From NCBI GenBank assembly GCA_026417175.1, contig JAOADT010000011.1, forward strand, positions 1 through 64,000: a stretch of DNA of 64,000 bases, in the 5' to 3' direction. The stretch's first letter is position 1, and each line of letters opens with the position of its first letter. Below the pieces are notes generated by a model. It was not told the DNA's origin, ran no database searches, and saw only the letters and a program-made list of their open reading frames with translations. Below, piece after piece: positions 19,481-30,224 of this stretch. Both the position numbers and the translations under genes were made by a program. The stretch comes from Deltaproteobacteria bacterium. Its GTDB lineage: Bacteria > Desulfobacterota > Syntrophorhabdia > Syntrophorhabdales > JANXAF01.

Positions 19481-21691
19481 ATGACTAAATTTTTAGTAAT
19501 AGTAGAGTCGCCTACAAAAGTGAGAACCCTTTCTAAATTCTTGGATGACAACTACATCATAAAAGCTACGTATGGACATATAAAAGATTTACCAGAGAAT
19601 CGTCTGGGAGTGGATGTGGATAATGGCTTTGAACCTGAGTTTATAATTATAAAAGGCAAGCATAAGATTGTAGAAGAAATCAGGAAATCGAGTGAAAAGG
19701 TCGACAGGATCCTAATAGGTTCTGACCCAGATAGAGAAGGGGAAGCTATAGCTTTTCATGTGGCGGAAATAATAGACGGAAAGAAAGATATAAGGAGGAT
19801 CCTTTTCCATGAAATAACGAAAAGAGGTGTCGAGGAGGGGTTAAAATCGATTACGGAACTTAATGAAAACAAGTACAACGCTCAGAAGGCAAGAAGGATC
19901 CTGGACCGTCTTGTTGGTTACAAAATAAGTCCCATTCTATGGGAGAAAGTTAGTCACGGTTTGTCAGCTGGAAGAGTTCAATCTGCTGCTTTAAGGATAA
20001 TTTGTGACAGAGAAGAAGAGATCGAAAAATTTGTTAGGGAGGAATACTGGAAAGTAGATGTTATTCTGACTGTAGATTCTAAAGGGGAATTTAAGGCTAG
20101 TCTCGAAAAAATAGATGGAGAAAAAATAAAGATTACATCTCAGGAAGAGGCAGAAAAAATAAAGGAAGAACTGAAAAAATGTCTATTTGAAATAAAATCA
20201 GTGTCTGTAAAAAGGAGACATATTGGGCCACAGCCACCCTTTATAACAAGCAGGTTGCAGCAAGAAGCTTCAAAAATCCTAAAGTTTACACCTAAGAAAA
20301 CTATGCTTTTAGCGCAAATGCTATACGAAGGTGTTGAGTTAGAAGAAGGAACGACTACGGGGTTAATAACCTATATGAGGACGGACTCAGTAAGGATATC
20401 AAATGAGGCAAGGGAGAGTGCAAGAAACCTCATAGGAAGGTTCTTTGGGAATGAGTATCTCCCATCTTCTCCCCGTATTTTCAAAAACAAAAGTACGGCA
20501 CAGGATGCCCACGAAGCTATAAGACCAACCGATGTTAACCTCACACCGGAAAAAGTTAAACCATATCTTTCAAAAGACCTTTATCTTCTTTACGAGCTCA
20601 TATGGAAAAGATTTGTGGCTTCTCAAATGGCAGAGAAAATAGTCGATACGAGAACTGTAGAGATAATTGCTGGAAGATACACATTTTCTGCTAAGGGCGA
20701 TAAGACGATCTTTGACGGATTTGCTAAAGTTTACGAAGAGGAGACGGAACTTGAGGAAGAGAAGGGAATCCTACCTGATATAGACGGTTCAGAAAAATTA
20801 AAACTTAAAGAGGTTCTTCTTGAGAAAAGATACACTACTCCTCCTCCTCGGTATTCGGAGGCCACTTTGATTAAATCCCTAGAAACTAATGGAATCGGAA
20901 GACCATCTACCTATGCCACAATCGTAAGTACTATTCAGGAAAGGGGATATGTTAAGAAAGAGGAAGGAAAACTAATGCCTACACCTTTGGGAAGAACGGT
21001 GAACAGGCTACTTAAACAGTTTTTCCCACTCATTGTGGATGTGGATTTTACTGCAAAAATGGAAGAAAGATTGGACTTGATAGAAAATGGAAAGAAAAAT
21101 TGGGTGAAAACTCTAGAAAAATTCTACTCGGTTTTTCAGGAAGACATTGAAAAAGCTCAAAAGGAGATGAAAAACCTAAAAAAGGAAGAAAAACCGACGG
21201 ATATAAAGTGTGACAAGTGTGGAAAAGACATGATCTTGAAATGGGGCAAAAACGGCGAATATCTTGTATGTGGTGATAAGAAAAATTGTGGCCGGAAAAG
21301 AAACGTCAGAATAGGTGACGACGGAAAAATCCAGCTCGTGGAAGAAGAATATAAGGGTATCTGTCCCGAATGCCAAGGAAAACTTGTGGAGAAAAGTGGT
21401 CGTTACGGCAAATTTATAGCGTGCTCTAATTATCCTACTTGTAAATACACAGAACCATACTCAACTGGTTATCTTTGCCCTGTTCAAGGTTGTGATGGAA
21501 AGCTTTTAGAAAGAAGATCAAAAAAGACAAGAAAAAGATTTGTAAGTTGTTCAAAATACCCAACTTGTGTTTTCATAACCAACAAAGAACCGACACAGGG
21601 ACCTTGTCCAGAGTGCGGTTCACCGACCATTTTTACTTCCAAAGGAAAAAACTTCTGTTTGAGGGAGGGATGTAGTTGGCAATCAAAATAA
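19481..21691 (+). CDS. topA: DNA topoisomerase I
   Basis: 736 aa type IA enzyme that relaxes negative supercoils. TOPRIM domain at the N-terminus ([31 protein letters not shown]); active tyrosine in [14 protein letters not shown]; substrate motif [20 protein letters not shown]. Four C-terminal zinc ribbons are visible ([34 protein letters not shown]). Overlaps trmFO by 16 bases. Confidence 0.97.
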   Translation: MTKFLVIVESPTKVRTLSKFLDDNYIIKATYGHIKDLPENRLGVDVDNGFEPEFIIIKGKHKIVEEIRKSSEKVDRILIGSDPDREGEAIAFHVAEIIDGKKDIRRILFHEITKRGVEEGLKSITELNENKYNAQKARRILDRLVGYKISPILWEKVSHGLSAGRVQSAALRIICDREEEIEKFVREEYWKVDVILTVDSKGEFKASLEKIDGEKIKITSQEEAEKIKEELKKCLFEIKSVSVKRRHIGPQPPFITSRLQQEASKILKFTPKKTMLLAQMLYEGVELEEGTTTGLITYMRTDSVRISNEARESARNLIGRFFGNEYLPSSPRIFKNKSTAQDAHEAIRPTDVNLTPEKVKPYLSKDLYLLYELIWKRFVASQMAEKIVDTRTVEIIAGRYTFSAKGDKTIFDGFAKVYEEETELEEEKGILPDIDGSEKLKLKEVLLEKRYTTPPPRYSEATLIKSLETNGIGRPSTYATIVSTIQERGYVKKEEGKLMPTPLGRTVNRLLKQFFPLIVDVDFTAKMEERLDLIENGKKNWVKTLEKFYSVFQEDIEKAQKEMKNLKKEEKPTDIKCDKCGKDMILKWGKNGEYLVCGDKKNCGRKRNVRIGDDGKIQLVEEEYKGICPECQGKLVEKSGRYGKFIACSNYPTCKYTEPYSTGYLCPVQGCDGKLLERRSKKTRKRFVSCSKYPTCVFITNKEPTQGPCPECGSPTIFTSKGKNFCLREGCSWQSK

Positions 21692-22956
21692 TAGGCGGGG
21701 GATTGGCTGGAGTGGAAGCAGCCTACCAAATTGCAAAAAGAAAAAAAAACGTCATCTTATACGAGATGAGACCTGAAAAGCTTACCCCTGCACACAAAAG
21801 TGGGCTTCTTGCAGAAATTGTCTGTAGTAACTCATTTAAATCAAAAGATATAGGAGACGCCCATGGTCTATTAAAAGAAGAAATGAAAATTTTGGATTCG
21901 TTGGTTTTAAGGATTGCCCAGGAAACGGAAATCCCGGGGGGAAAGGCTCTTGTGGTGGACAGATGGAAGTTTGCGGAGCGAATAACCGAGGAAATTTTTA
22001 AAAATCAGTATATCAAGGTTGTGAGGGAAGAAGTGGCGGAGATCCCCTCTGGGGTTGTTATCGTAGCAAGTGGACCGTTGACTTCGGCATCTCTTGCGGA
22101 TAAATTGGCCTCACTTACGGGAAGAAACAATCTTTACTTTTTTGATGCCATATCACCCATCGTAGATGGAACGACAATCGATATGAGAAAAGCCTTTTTC
22201 GCCTCAAGATATTCTGAAGACAGTTCAGATTATCTTAACTGTCCCCTAACCCAGGAAGAATATGAGTTATTTTACAGGGAGTTGATCAATGCAAAGAAAG
22301 TGGAATTCAAGGAATTTGAAAAGATCCCGTATTTTGAAGGTTGTCTTCCCATAGAAGTACTGGCAGAAAGAGGAAAAAACACACTTCTCTTTGGTCCTAT
22401 GAAACCCGTAGGTTTAAAAGATCCGTTGACTAAAAAAACACCTTACGCCGTGGTACAACTCCGAAGAGAGGATAAAGAAGGTTCTATGTACAACATGGTG
22501 GGCTTTCAGACCAAGATGACTTATCCTGAGCAGGAAAGAGTTTTTAGATTAATTCCCGCTTTGAGAAACGCTAGATTTCTTCGCTATGGAAGTATCCATA
22601 GGAATACGTTTATAAACTCGCCCGAGGTTTTGAAGAATACACTTCAACTTAAGGAGGATGAGAGAATATTTTTTGCAGGGCAATTAACCGGTGTGGAAGG
22701 ATACCTGGAATCAGCAGCCACCGGTATTATAGCAGGTATATCCGCCTCATTTTACGTGGATGGTAAAAGGTTTATACCTCCCCCTTCTACAACTTTAATT
22801 GGGTCACTCATAAACTACATTACTGAAAAAAAGGCTCATTTTCAACCGATGAACGCTAATTTTGGTCTGCTAAAAGGATATAAGAGAAAGGAAAAAAATA
22901 CTCTAGTGGAACGAGCAATGAACGACTTAAGAGAGTGGCAAAAGACTACCCAATAG
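21676..22956 (+). CDS. trmFO: Methylenetetrahydrofolate-tRNA (uracil54-C5)-methyltransferase
   Basis: 426 aa from a TTG start after GAGGGAGGG. FAD site [16 protein letters not shown], then [15 protein letters not shown] and CSNSFKS, which separate TrmFO from MnmG. It makes T54 in tRNA using folate and FADH2. The topA-trmFO order is common. The 3' end overlaps the convergent pilC gene by 11 bases. Confidence 0.95.
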   Translation: MAIKIIGGGLAGVEAAYQIAKRKKNVILYEMRPEKLTPAHKSGLLAEIVCSNSFKSKDIGDAHGLLKEEMKILDSLVLRIAQETEIPGGKALVVDRWKFAERITEEIFKNQYIKVVREEVAEIPSGVVIVASGPLTSASLADKLASLTGRNNLYFFDAISPIVDGTTIDMRKAFFASRYSEDSSDYLNCPLTQEEYELFYRELINAKKVEFKEFEKIPYFEGCLPIEVLAERGKNTLLFGPMKPVGLKDPLTKKTPYAVVQLRREDKEGSMYNMVGFQTKMTYPEQERVFRLIPALRNARFLRYGSIHRNTFINSPEVLKNTLQLKEDERIFFAGQLTGVEGYLESAATGIIAGISASFYVDGKRFIPPPSTTLIGSLINYITEKKAHFQPMNANFGLLKGYKRKEKNTLVERAMNDLREWQKTTQ

Positions 22957-24151
22957 TTTGTCCCAGCTGGAAAATAGGCAAATACATAGATATTATGAGA
23001 CCCCCAAGTATAACTCCCAAAAATACCATAATGGCGGGCTCCATAAGTGTCATAAGATTTGAGACCGTGTTATCAACATCCTCCTCATAGAAATCCGCTA
23101 CCTTATTTAACATACTATCTAGAGCACCTGTGGACTCTCCAACCTGAACCATCTGGACGACCATAGGTGGGAATATCCCGCTTTCGGCTAAAGGTTCTGA
23201 CATACTTTTCCCCTCTGTAATACGAGTTTTTGCGTCTAACATGGCCTCTTCAACTATTTTATTGCCTGCCACTTTGGAAACAATATTTAGACTTTCCAAA
23301 ATAGGAACACCACTGGAAAGAAGGGCTGCCAAGGTACGTGATACTCTTGCGACAGATGTTTTAAGGACAAGAAGACCTATGAGGGGAAGTCTAAGCAACA
23401 ACCCATCTATTCTCTTTCTTCCTCTCTCTGTGGAGTAATACTTTCTAAAGCCGAAAAAAAGAAGAACTAAGCTTCCCAACATATGGAATACATAGCTTTT
23501 AACGAGTTTACTCAGGTTAATCACAAACTGAGTGGGCGCCGGAAGAGATGCGCCCATATCCTTAAACATGGTTTCGAAAACTGGAATTACAAAAACCAGA
23601 AGAACGAGTACTACACCTATAGCTACCACCACTATACTCGTAGGATAAATAAGTGCGGACTTTACCTTTTTTTTCAATTTTGCAATCTTTTCCATGTAAT
23701 TGGCAAGCCTAAGAAGAATAGTGTCCACCATTCCAGCCTCTTCTCCTGCTCGAACAAGATTCACGTATAGAGAATCGAAACACTGGGGGTAGTCTTTTAA
23801 AGCCTCTGCAAATGTAGAACCTTCCTCTAATTTCTGTTTTACCTCCCTTATGATACCTTTCAAATTTTTATCTTCTGCTTGATTGGCCAGAATGTCCAAA
23901 GCTTGTATCAGGGGTAGTCCTGATGCGATCATTGTTGCAAGTTGTCGTGTAAAAATAACAACGTCCATTACTTTTACTTTTGCTTTAGGGTTATACTTGC
24001 CCTCAACTCGCTTTTTCTTTTCTACTGCCTTAAGCAAAATCACCCCATCTTTTCTTAAAGCGATCCTTAAAGATACCTCTGAATCAGCACTCATCGTTCC
24101 TTTTTGGGTTTCTCCGCTTAATGTTCTACCTACCCACTCGTAGACAGGCAT
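22946..24151 (-). CDS. pilC: Type IV pilus/type II secretion inner-membrane platform protein (PilC/GspF)
   Basis: 401 aa with two T2SSF domains (about 70-190 and 270-395). The first begins [22 protein letters not shown]; three membrane spans are seen (about 167-190, 216-236, 374-394). It would anchor the assembly ATPase. No other pilus gene is here; instead it ends the operon regulator-kinase-protease-pilC, 13 bases after the protease stop. GspF versus PilC cannot be settled from this gene alone. Confidence 0.88.
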   Translation of the reverse strand: MPVYEWVGRTLSGETQKGTMSADSEVSLRIALRKDGVILLKAVEKKKRVEGKYNPKAKVKVMDVVIFTRQLATMIASGLPLIQALDILANQAEDKNLKGIIREVKQKLEEGSTFAEALKDYPQCFDSLYVNLVRAGEEAGMVDTILLRLANYMEKIAKLKKKVKSALIYPTSIVVVAIGVVLVLLVFVIPVFETMFKDMGASLPAPTQFVINLSKLVKSYVFHMLGSLVLLFFGFRKYYSTERGRKRIDGLLLRLPLIGLLVLKTSVARVSRTLAALLSSGVPILESLNIVSKVAGNKIVEEAMLDAKTRITEGKSMSEPLAESGIFPPMVVQMVQVGESTGALDSMLNKVADFYEEDVDNTVSNLMTLMEPAIMVFLGVILGGLIISMYLPIFQLGQTIG

Positions 24152-24164
24152 GAGTGTTGCCCCC

Positions 24165-25628
24165 TCAATCAGTTTTCAAGACTACATAAAATGTTGTATT
24201 TTCCCTTTTTATTAGCATTACAATACCTTCCTTAAGATTGGCTCCCCTCATAGCTTCTTTAAAGTCTCTGGAGTTCTTTATCTGTTTTTTTCCTACCTCT
24301 TTTATTATATCGCCTCTCCTTATATTCGCTTCATGGGCAGGACTGCCTGGCTGAACATCTGTTACTATCACTCCCGTTCTGTCCTTTATGTTTAAATGTT
24401 TTGCAATTTCTGGTGTCAAATCTTGAACTACAAGACCTAAATTCCTCTCTAACTCTGGTTCTCTTTGGGCTTTTTGATCCTCCTCTTTAAGTTCGCCTAT
24501 CGTTACCTCCCTTTCAATTGTTTTTCCTTCTCTTATGATTTTTAACTTAACTTTTTTCCCGACCTCCGTCGAGGCCACAAGTTTAGGTAAAGTGTCCACA
24601 TCCTTAATTGGTTTTCCGTCGTATTCAATTATTATATCTCCCGTTTTTATACCCGCTTGATCGGCGGGAGAACCCTCTACCACATCAGAAACTAATGCAC
24701 CTTCAGCTTCCTTCAGACCAAAGTTTTTTGCTATCTCAGGGGTTACTCTCTGGATCATCACCCCAAGCCAACCCCTTATCACTCTTTTTTTTGTCTTGAG
24801 TTGCTCCACTATACCTTTTGCAATATTTATCGGGATCGCAAAGCCAATACCTTGTCCACCGGATATTATGGCCGTATTTATACCCACAACCTCTCCTTTC
24901 AAGTTGAAAAGCGGGCCTCCGCTATTTCCAGGATTGATCGACGCATCCGTCTGAATGAAATCATCATATGGTCCCTGACCTATTACTCTTCCCTTTGCAC
25001 TTACAATACCCGCGGTTACCGTGTGTTCGAGTCCAAATGGATTACCAATTGCTATTACCCACTCACCTACTTCAAGTTTGTCAGAATCACCAAGCACTGC
25101 AACTGGCAAATTTTGTTTCGGGTTTATTTTGATAAGCGCAATATCAGTTTTAGGATCCCTACCAACGACTGTTGCATCGTATTCCCGTGAGTCGTAGAGC
25201 TTTACCTTTATGGACTGAGCCCTTTCCACTACGTGATTATTCGTTAGAATATATCCATCCTTGTCTATTATAAAGCCAGATCCAAGGCTCCTCTGTTTGT
25301 ATTCCCTCTGGGGAATATCACCGAAGAATCTTTCGAAATAATCCCCAAAAAAGTCCTCGAAGGGACTTCTTCTTCCAAAGAACCACTCCCTCAGATCTGG
25401 ACCTTTAACTACAGTGGTCGTGCTTATGTTGACCACAGCTGGTTTTACTTTCTTTACAAGCTCAGTAAAGCTAGGCAATGGCTTATCCAAAGATAGAGGG
25501 TTCGTTACTTGAGATTTAAGAGCTGTTATGTTTATATCCCTTGAAATCACCTTTTCGCGCATGTATACAAGAAAGAGCGTCGATCCTAGAAGAAGACTCA
25601 ATACAATATAGATTTTTTTATTTCTCAT
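24165..25628 (-). CDS. Periplasmic serine protease Do (HtrA/DegP family)
   Basis: 487 aa. N-terminal signal anchor (about 6-22), trypsin-like domain with the triad His in ILTNNHVVERA, Asp in DPKTDIALIKI and Ser in NPGNSGGPLFN, then two PDZ domains (about 280-370 and 395-485). It degrades or refolds damaged envelope proteins. It follows the kinase stop with no gap, so envelope stress sensing and response lie in one operon. Orthology among DegP, DegQ and MucD is not fixed. Confidence 0.93.
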   Translation of the reverse strand: MRNKKIYIVLSLLLGSTLFLVYMREKVISRDINITALKSQVTNPLSLDKPLPSFTELVKKVKPAVVNISTTTVVKGPDLREWFFGRRSPFEDFFGDYFERFFGDIPQREYKQRSLGSGFIIDKDGYILTNNHVVERAQSIKVKLYDSREYDATVVGRDPKTDIALIKINPKQNLPVAVLGDSDKLEVGEWVIAIGNPFGLEHTVTAGIVSAKGRVIGQGPYDDFIQTDASINPGNSGGPLFNLKGEVVGINTAIISGGQGIGFAIPINIAKGIVEQLKTKKRVIRGWLGVMIQRVTPEIAKNFGLKEAEGALVSDVVEGSPADQAGIKTGDIIIEYDGKPIKDVDTLPKLVASTEVGKKVKLKIIREGKTIEREVTIGELKEEDQKAQREPELERNLGLVVQDLTPEIAKHLNIKDRTGVIVTDVQPGSPAHEANIRRGDIIKEVGKKQIKNSRDFKEAMRGANLKEGIVMLIKRENTTFYVVLKTD

Positions 25629-27062
25629 TTAACTTCCTCCTTTCTGTCCGGATAGGATAGGCAATTTTACAGAGAATACACTTCCTTTATGGGGTGTACT
25701 TTTCACTTCTATTTTACCGTTATGAGCTTCTGCTATCCACTTGCTTATGGAAAGTCCAAGTCCCACCCCTGTTTCTCTTTTTCTCGATTTGTCCGCTCTG
25801 TAAAATCTATCGAAAATATATTTAATGTCATTTTCAGATATTCCTATACCTGTATCTTTTATGTCAATCCTGGCATACCCATCCTCAACGGAACTTCTAA
25901 TCTCAACGGTTCCACCAGGATTAGTATATTTTATTCCGTTCTCAATAATGTTGATGAACATCCTTCTTAGCTTCAATTCATCACCTTCCACACAAATGTC
26001 ATCTAAATTCCCTATCTCAAGTTCCACACCCTTCTGTTGAGCATACATTTTCATATCCAGACATATGTCAGTTAGAAGATCTTGGAGGATAACAGGTTCC
26101 TTTGCAATAGGCATATTTTTATTTTCTGCTTTGGAAAGAAAAAGAAGATCATCGATTATTTTTGTCATTCTATTTATCTCCTCGAGATTGCTTTTTAGAA
26201 TCCTCTTGTATTCCTCTTTATCTCTTTCCTTTCTAAGAGCGACTTCCGTTTCTCCCTTTAGAATAGCTAGCGGGGTTTTCAACTCGTGGGATACATCTGT
26301 ACTAAACTGGTTTATTCTTTGGAATGATTCTCTGAGCCTGTCAATCATTTCATTGAAAGTCTCTGCTAGTTTACCAAGTTCGTCTCTTCTTCCACCTACA
26401 TCTATTCTCTCCTCTAAATTGCTTGAAGATATTTTTATTGCTGCCTTTCTAATCTGATCAACAGGTTTGAGACTTTTTTTTGCGAGAAAATATCCTCCTA
26501 TAAGTGTAAGAAAAAGTGTAGTCGGAATGCTTATTAACATCACCATCATAAGCTTCGTCAGTGATTCGTCGAATTCTTCCAGAGACGTGCCTACTTGAAC
26601 TATACTCACTACTTTTCCATTTTCTTTTATAGGTAAAGTGATGATCCTTAACCTGTTGCCTTTTTCTCCGATAGTTTCGTATGAAATCTCACCAGAGAAA
26701 GCCTTTTCGAGAGATCTATAACTTACTGCCGGCAACGTTTGGGTTTCAAGATCACTCATCTTTGCCCCAATCTTTCCAGAAGCGTCAAGAATTTGGATAA
26801 ATTTTCCCTTAGGTTTTCTTCCAAAAACATTTTCTAAGTACCTCTCAAAGTTTCCGAAAATCGTGGGTGCGTTGGTATCGACTATGGATGATGAAAGGAC
26901 ATCAGCTATCGACTTAAGTTTCATGTCTATGCTATGTTCTAAGCTATTCCTGAAATAAATATAAACCCATATCGAGAAAACGATTAAAACTAACGCCAGA
27001 ATAGATCCGTACCAAAGAGCCAGTTTCCATTTTATAGGCAGATCCATTCTACTAATCTTCAT
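25629..27062 (-). CDS. Sensor histidine kinase (HAMP, HisKA, HATPase)
   Basis: 477 aa. Membrane spans at about 12-34 and 170-191 flank a periplasmic sensor of about 135 residues; HAMP follows, then the H box FSTDVSHELKTPLAIL, N box NIIENGIKYTN and G boxes DTGIGIS and GVGLGLSIS. It resembles CusS/CpxA-type kinases. Overlaps the response regulator by 11 bases. The signal is unknown. Confidence 0.93.
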   Translation of the reverse strand: MKISRMDLPIKWKLALWYGSILALVLIVFSIWVYIYFRNSLEHSIDMKLKSIADVLSSSIVDTNAPTIFGNFERYLENVFGRKPKGKFIQILDASGKIGAKMSDLETQTLPAVSYRSLEKAFSGEISYETIGEKGNRLRIITLPIKENGKVVSIVQVGTSLEEFDESLTKLMMVMLISIPTTLFLTLIGGYFLAKKSLKPVDQIRKAAIKISSSNLEERIDVGGRRDELGKLAETFNEMIDRLRESFQRINQFSTDVSHELKTPLAILKGETEVALRKERDKEEYKRILKSNLEEINRMTKIIDDLLFLSKAENKNMPIAKEPVILQDLLTDICLDMKMYAQQKGVELEIGNLDDICVEGDELKLRRMFINIIENGIKYTNPGGTVEIRSSVEDGYARIDIKDTGIGISENDIKYIFDRFYRADKSRKRETGVGLGLSISKWIAEAHNGKIEVKSTPHKGSVFSVKLPILSGQKGGS

Positions 27063-27723
27063 CTTTGAGTACGTAACCTAGTCCCCTGATTGTATGGATA
27101 TAACGTTTTTTTGTTAAAGGATCCATCTTTTTTCTAAGAAAATTCACATATACATCCACTATGTTTGTAGACCCCATTTTTACGCCCCATACGTAAGTAG
27201 CTATTTCATCTCTGGTGAGAGGTTTTTCTTTATTTTTTAACATGTACTCTAAAATCATAAACTCCTTTTCAGTGAGTTCCACTTCTTTGGATTGTACGAT
27301 CAATTTTCTTGCGTAGGGGTCTAACTTAAGCTCCTTATACTCTACAATTCTTGAATCTCTCATTTTACTTCTCCTCAGAAGAGCCCTCATTCTAGCAAGA
27401 AGTTCTTCAAAGGAGAAGGGTTTTGTGAGATAATCATCACTTCCCAGGTCAAGACCCTTTACCACATCTTCTTTTGATGTTTTTGCGGTTATTATGAGAA
27501 CGGGGGTTTCTATACCCTTTTTTCTCATAAGTCTTAGAACTTCAAGACCGTCTATCTCAGGGATCATAAGATCAAGAAGCACTATGTCGTATGTCTTTGT
27601 GGATAATAGATCTAAACCTGTTTTTCCGTCTGAGGCTATGTCGACTTCATATCCTTCCTCTTCAAGACCCTTCCTCATAAGCTCGCATAATTTTTCCTCA
27701 TCCTCAATGAGAAGTACTTTCAC
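27052..27723 (-). CDS. OmpR-family response regulator
   Basis: 223 aa. Receiver domain (1-118) with acidic pair EDEEK, phospho-acceptor Asp in IVLLDLMIPEIDG and Lys in YLTKPFSFEEL; C-terminal winged helix (about 128-222) with LTEKEFMILEYML. Start is GTG 27723; no Shine-Dalgarno precedes it. It should regulate its own operon (kinase, HtrA, pilC) and others. Confidence 0.94.
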   Translation of the reverse strand: MKVLLIEDEEKLCELMRKGLEEEGYEVDIASDGKTGLDLLSTKTYDIVLLDLMIPEIDGLEVLRLMRKKGIETPVLIITAKTSKEDVVKGLDLGSDDYLTKPFSFEELLARMRALLRRSKMRDSRIVEYKELKLDPYARKLIVQSKEVELTEKEFMILEYMLKNKEKPLTRDEIATYVWGVKMGSTNIVDVYVNFLRKKMDPLTKKRYIHTIRGLGYVLKDED

Positions 27724-27730
27724 AAGGATT

Positions 27731-27761
27731 ATTATATCATTTTCAATTGAAAAAATCTCAA
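27731..27761 (-). promoter_or_regulatory. Promoter of the regulator-kinase-htrA-pilC operon
   Basis: On the minus strand, TTGAGA and TATAAT are separated by 19 bases; the TATAAT lies 7 bases before the GTG start. The predicted transcript starts at or next to the GTG, so it would be leaderless. The long spacer suggests activator help. Confidence 0.5.
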
Positions 27762-27782
27762 AGATACCGGATACTTTAAGCT

Positions 27783-28532
27783 ATGGAAAAAATTTCAGAC
27801 GGAAGCTACGTAGTAATCATCTACAGAGACAGAAAGTATCTAAAAAAGGTCAAGAAAGGAGATTTATTTTCGGGAAAGGGTGGGAATATTCCGTACGATG
27901 AGATAATCGGTAGAGATTTCGGTATAAAGTACGGAGAGTATCTTATATTCAAGCCAACCATCGAAGATGTAGTTATGTTAGGTATCAAGCGGGAGACTCA
28001 GATTGTCTATCCAAAGGATGGCTTTTACATATGTATGAAATTAAATTTAAAAAACGGATCAAAATTGCTAGAAATAGGTACAGGAAGTGGTGCGCTTACA
28101 CTTCTTTTTTCCCGAGCATGCGGTCCAAACGGAAAAGTTGTGAGTTTGGAGAAGGAGGAGAGGCATTACAAAAATGCTAAGCGGAACCTTGAAACTTATT
28201 GTGAACTCAAAAACGTGGCACTCATACTGGGGGATGTGACCAACTGCAGAGAAAAGGAGTTCGACGCCTGTTTTGTAGATGTTCGTGAGCCCTGGTCACT
28301 TATGCAGTATGTAAGGGAGTCCTTAAAACCCAGTGGAATCTTTGGTACAATTATTCCCACCACAAATCAGATTTCGGATACCCTAAAGGGCCTCCAGGAT
28401 GGATTTGGTGATATTGAAGTTATGGAGATATTATTAAGAAAATATAAAACCCTACCTGAGCGAGTGAGACCGTTTGACAGAATGGTAGCCCACACTGGAT
28501 ATTTGGTTTTCGCTAGAAAGGTCAAAGAATGA
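27783..28532 (+). CDS. trmI: tRNA (adenine58-N1)-methyltransferase TrmI
   Basis: 249 aa. N-terminal beta domain (GGNIPYDEIIGRDFGIKYGEYLIFKPT) then a class I SAM-methyltransferase with LEIGTGSGALTLLFSRACGPNGKVVSLEKEE and DACFVDVREPWSLMQYV. Makes m1A58 in the T loop, a mark important for heat stability in thermophiles. Divergent from the two-component operon, 59 bases apart, with no Shine-Dalgarno site; its end overlaps the convergent LOG gene. Confidence 0.92.
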   Translation: MEKISDGSYVVIIYRDRKYLKKVKKGDLFSGKGGNIPYDEIIGRDFGIKYGEYLIFKPTIEDVVMLGIKRETQIVYPKDGFYICMKLNLKNGSKLLEIGTGSGALTLLFSRACGPNGKVVSLEKEERHYKNAKRNLETYCELKNVALILGDVTNCREKEFDACFVDVREPWSLMQYVRESLKPSGIFGTIIPTTNQISDTLKGLQDGFGDIEVMEILLRKYKTLPERVRPFDRMVAHTGYLVFARKVKE

Positions 28533-29172
28533 TAAACCGTCTTATATAAGCTACTATTTCTTCAATGTCGTCCATCACCCTGAAGATGTTTAAATCTTCA
28601 GGACATATGGCGTTTGACTTAACTAGAGTATTTTTTATCCATTCCACAAGACCGCCCCAATATTCAGAATCTACAAGGACAACAGGGAATGGCTTCACTT
28701 TTCTGGTTTGAATTAAAGTTATTGCCTCAAAACACTCGTCCAATGTGCCGAACCCGCCAGGCATTATAATATAGGCCACTGCGTACTTTATAAACATTAC
28801 TTTGCGTACAAAAAAGTACCTGAAATTTAGTCTCACATTTGCGTAGGGATTAGGCTTCTGTTCTAATGGCAATTCGATGTTAAGGCCAACAGATTTTACT
28901 CCAGCATCGCGTGCTCCCTTGTTTGCAGCTTCCATCACACCTCCACCGCCTCCTGTGATAATATTGAACCCATTTTTTCCAAGTAATCTAGCCAGCTGGT
29001 ACGTTTTATTGTAAATCGGGTCATCCTTTTTGCATCTTGCACTTCCAAAGATGCTCACGGCAGGATATATGTCCGAAAGATTTTCAAAGCCTTCCACAAA
29101 CTCGGCCATTATTCGAAACAGTCTCCATGTGTCCTTAAGTGTTATCTCGTCTATTAGGTACTGTTTTTCCAT
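28522..29172 (-). CDS. LOG-family (TIGR00730) nucleotide phosphoribohydrolase-like protein
   Basis: 216 aa Rossmann fold. Family motifs ITGGGGGVMEAANKGARDAG and PGGFGTLDECFEAITLIQTRK are intact. Relatives cleave nucleoside monophosphates (cytokinin-activating LOG, PpnN); the older name lysine decarboxylase is wrong for this family. A good sigma-70-like promoter lies upstream. Physiological substrate unknown. Confidence 0.9.
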   Translation of the reverse strand: MEKQYLIDEITLKDTWRLFRIMAEFVEGFENLSDIYPAVSIFGSARCKKDDPIYNKTYQLARLLGKNGFNIITGGGGGVMEAANKGARDAGVKSVGLNIELPLEQKPNPYANVRLNFRYFFVRKVMFIKYAVAYIIMPGGFGTLDECFEAITLIQTRKVKPFPVVLVDSEYWGGLVEWIKNTLVKSNAICPEDLNIFRVMDDIEEIVAYIRRFIIL

Positions 29173-29214
29173 CTAACTAACCCCTTTTCACTTGAGAATT
29201 TTTAGCATGCCGTT

Positions 29215-29244
29215 ATATTATTAAACAAGTTTTGGGCCTGTCAA
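29215..29244 (-). promoter_or_regulatory. Sigma-70-type promoter of the LOG gene
   Basis: Minus strand: TTGACA (29239-29244), 18-base spacer, TAATAT (29215-29220), about 43 bases before the ATG. GGGGTTAG upstream of the ATG can act as ribosome site. Confidence 0.55.
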
Positions 29245-29285
29245 TTTAAAATGAAAGTTTACTCAATTCGTGTCAATATTTAAAT

Positions 29286-30224
29286 ATGAGGATAAGTGTT
29301 GACATAGGAGGAACAAAAATTAGTTTTGGACTTTTAGATGAGAATACTCAATTGCTTTTTTTCGACAAAACCGAGACCGAAAAAGAAAAAGGTTACGAGT
29401 TTGTAAGAGATAAAGTAGTGAATTCTATTTTAAAAATCCTTTCGGCCAATAGCGTAACCATAAAGGACTTAACCCGTATAGGAATCGCATGCGCAGGCCA
29501 GATAGATATAAAGACCGGAACCGTGAAATTTTCTCCGAACTTAAAATGGCGAGATGCTCCTCTGGGAAAGGATATAGAATCTATTTTTTCGGTAGAGACT
29601 TTCGTGGAGAACGATGTTAACGCAGCTACATACGGCGAGTGGAAGTTTGCTTTTGGGGCAGAGAGCGAAAATGTTATAGGTGTGTTTTTGGGAACAGGGG
29701 TTGGAGGGGGTATAATTTTAAACAAGAGAATATATCGGGGATTTAATTTTGTCGGAGGAGAAATTGGGCACATGATCTTGAACCCAGAAGGATATCTATG
29801 CAATTGTGGTTCAAGAGGCTGCTTCGAGGCGGTTTGTGGCGGTGATTATATTATCCGCAGAGTAAGACACCTTATTGCAGAGGGATATAGGGGGAAATTA
29901 TGGGAACTTGCGAAGGCAAGCGAAGAAATTCACATGTCACATATAGAGAAAGCCTACTATTTAGGAGATGAGGGGGTAAAAAGGCTATGGGAGGAAGTAA
30001 TAGAATATCTCGGATGCGGTCTAACCAGTTTAGTAAATGTCTTTAACCCTGATTTATTAATAGTTGGCGGAGGTGTCATAAAAGGGACAGAGAGGCTTTT
30101 CGCTGAGGCTAAAAAAATAGTGGAACAAAGAGCGATGCCTGAAAGTAGAAATGGTGTTCGCATTGAGGTAGCAAGATTAGGTGATTGGGCCGCTCTCTTG
30201 GGAATTGCAAGTTTAGATGGGTAA
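29286..30224 (+). CDS. ROK-family sugar kinase
   Basis: 312 aa. ATP motif VDIGGTKISFG at the N-terminus, catalytic Asp in ENDVNAATYGEWKFAFG, GVFLGTGVGGGI, and the ROK zinc motif CNCGSRGCFEAVC. Glucose or an amino sugar is the likely substrate; there is no repressor helix-turn-helix, so it is an enzyme. First gene of a probable surface-polysaccharide run, overlapping the methyltransferase by 8 bases. Confidence 0.9.
   Translation: MRISVDIGGTKISFGLLDENTQLLFFDKTETEKEKGYEFVRDKVVNSILKILSANSVTIKDLTRIGIACAGQIDIKTGTVKFSPNLKWRDAPLGKDIESIFSVETFVENDVNAATYGEWKFAFGAESENVIGVFLGTGVGGGIILNKRIYRGFNFVGGEIGHMILNPEGYLCNCGSRGCFEAVCGGDYIIRRVRHLIAEGYRGKLWELAKASEEIHMSHIEKAYYLGDEGVKRLWEEVIEYLGCGLTSLVNVFNPDLLIVGGGVIKGTERLFAEAKKIVEQRAMPESRNGVRIEVARLGDWAALLGIASLDG

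Noticed and set aside
23241-24143. Plus-strand ORFs opposite pilC (and similar ORFs opposite htrA and the kinase)
   Set aside because: Low-complexity or family-free products on the strand opposite intact genes; typical shadow ORFs.
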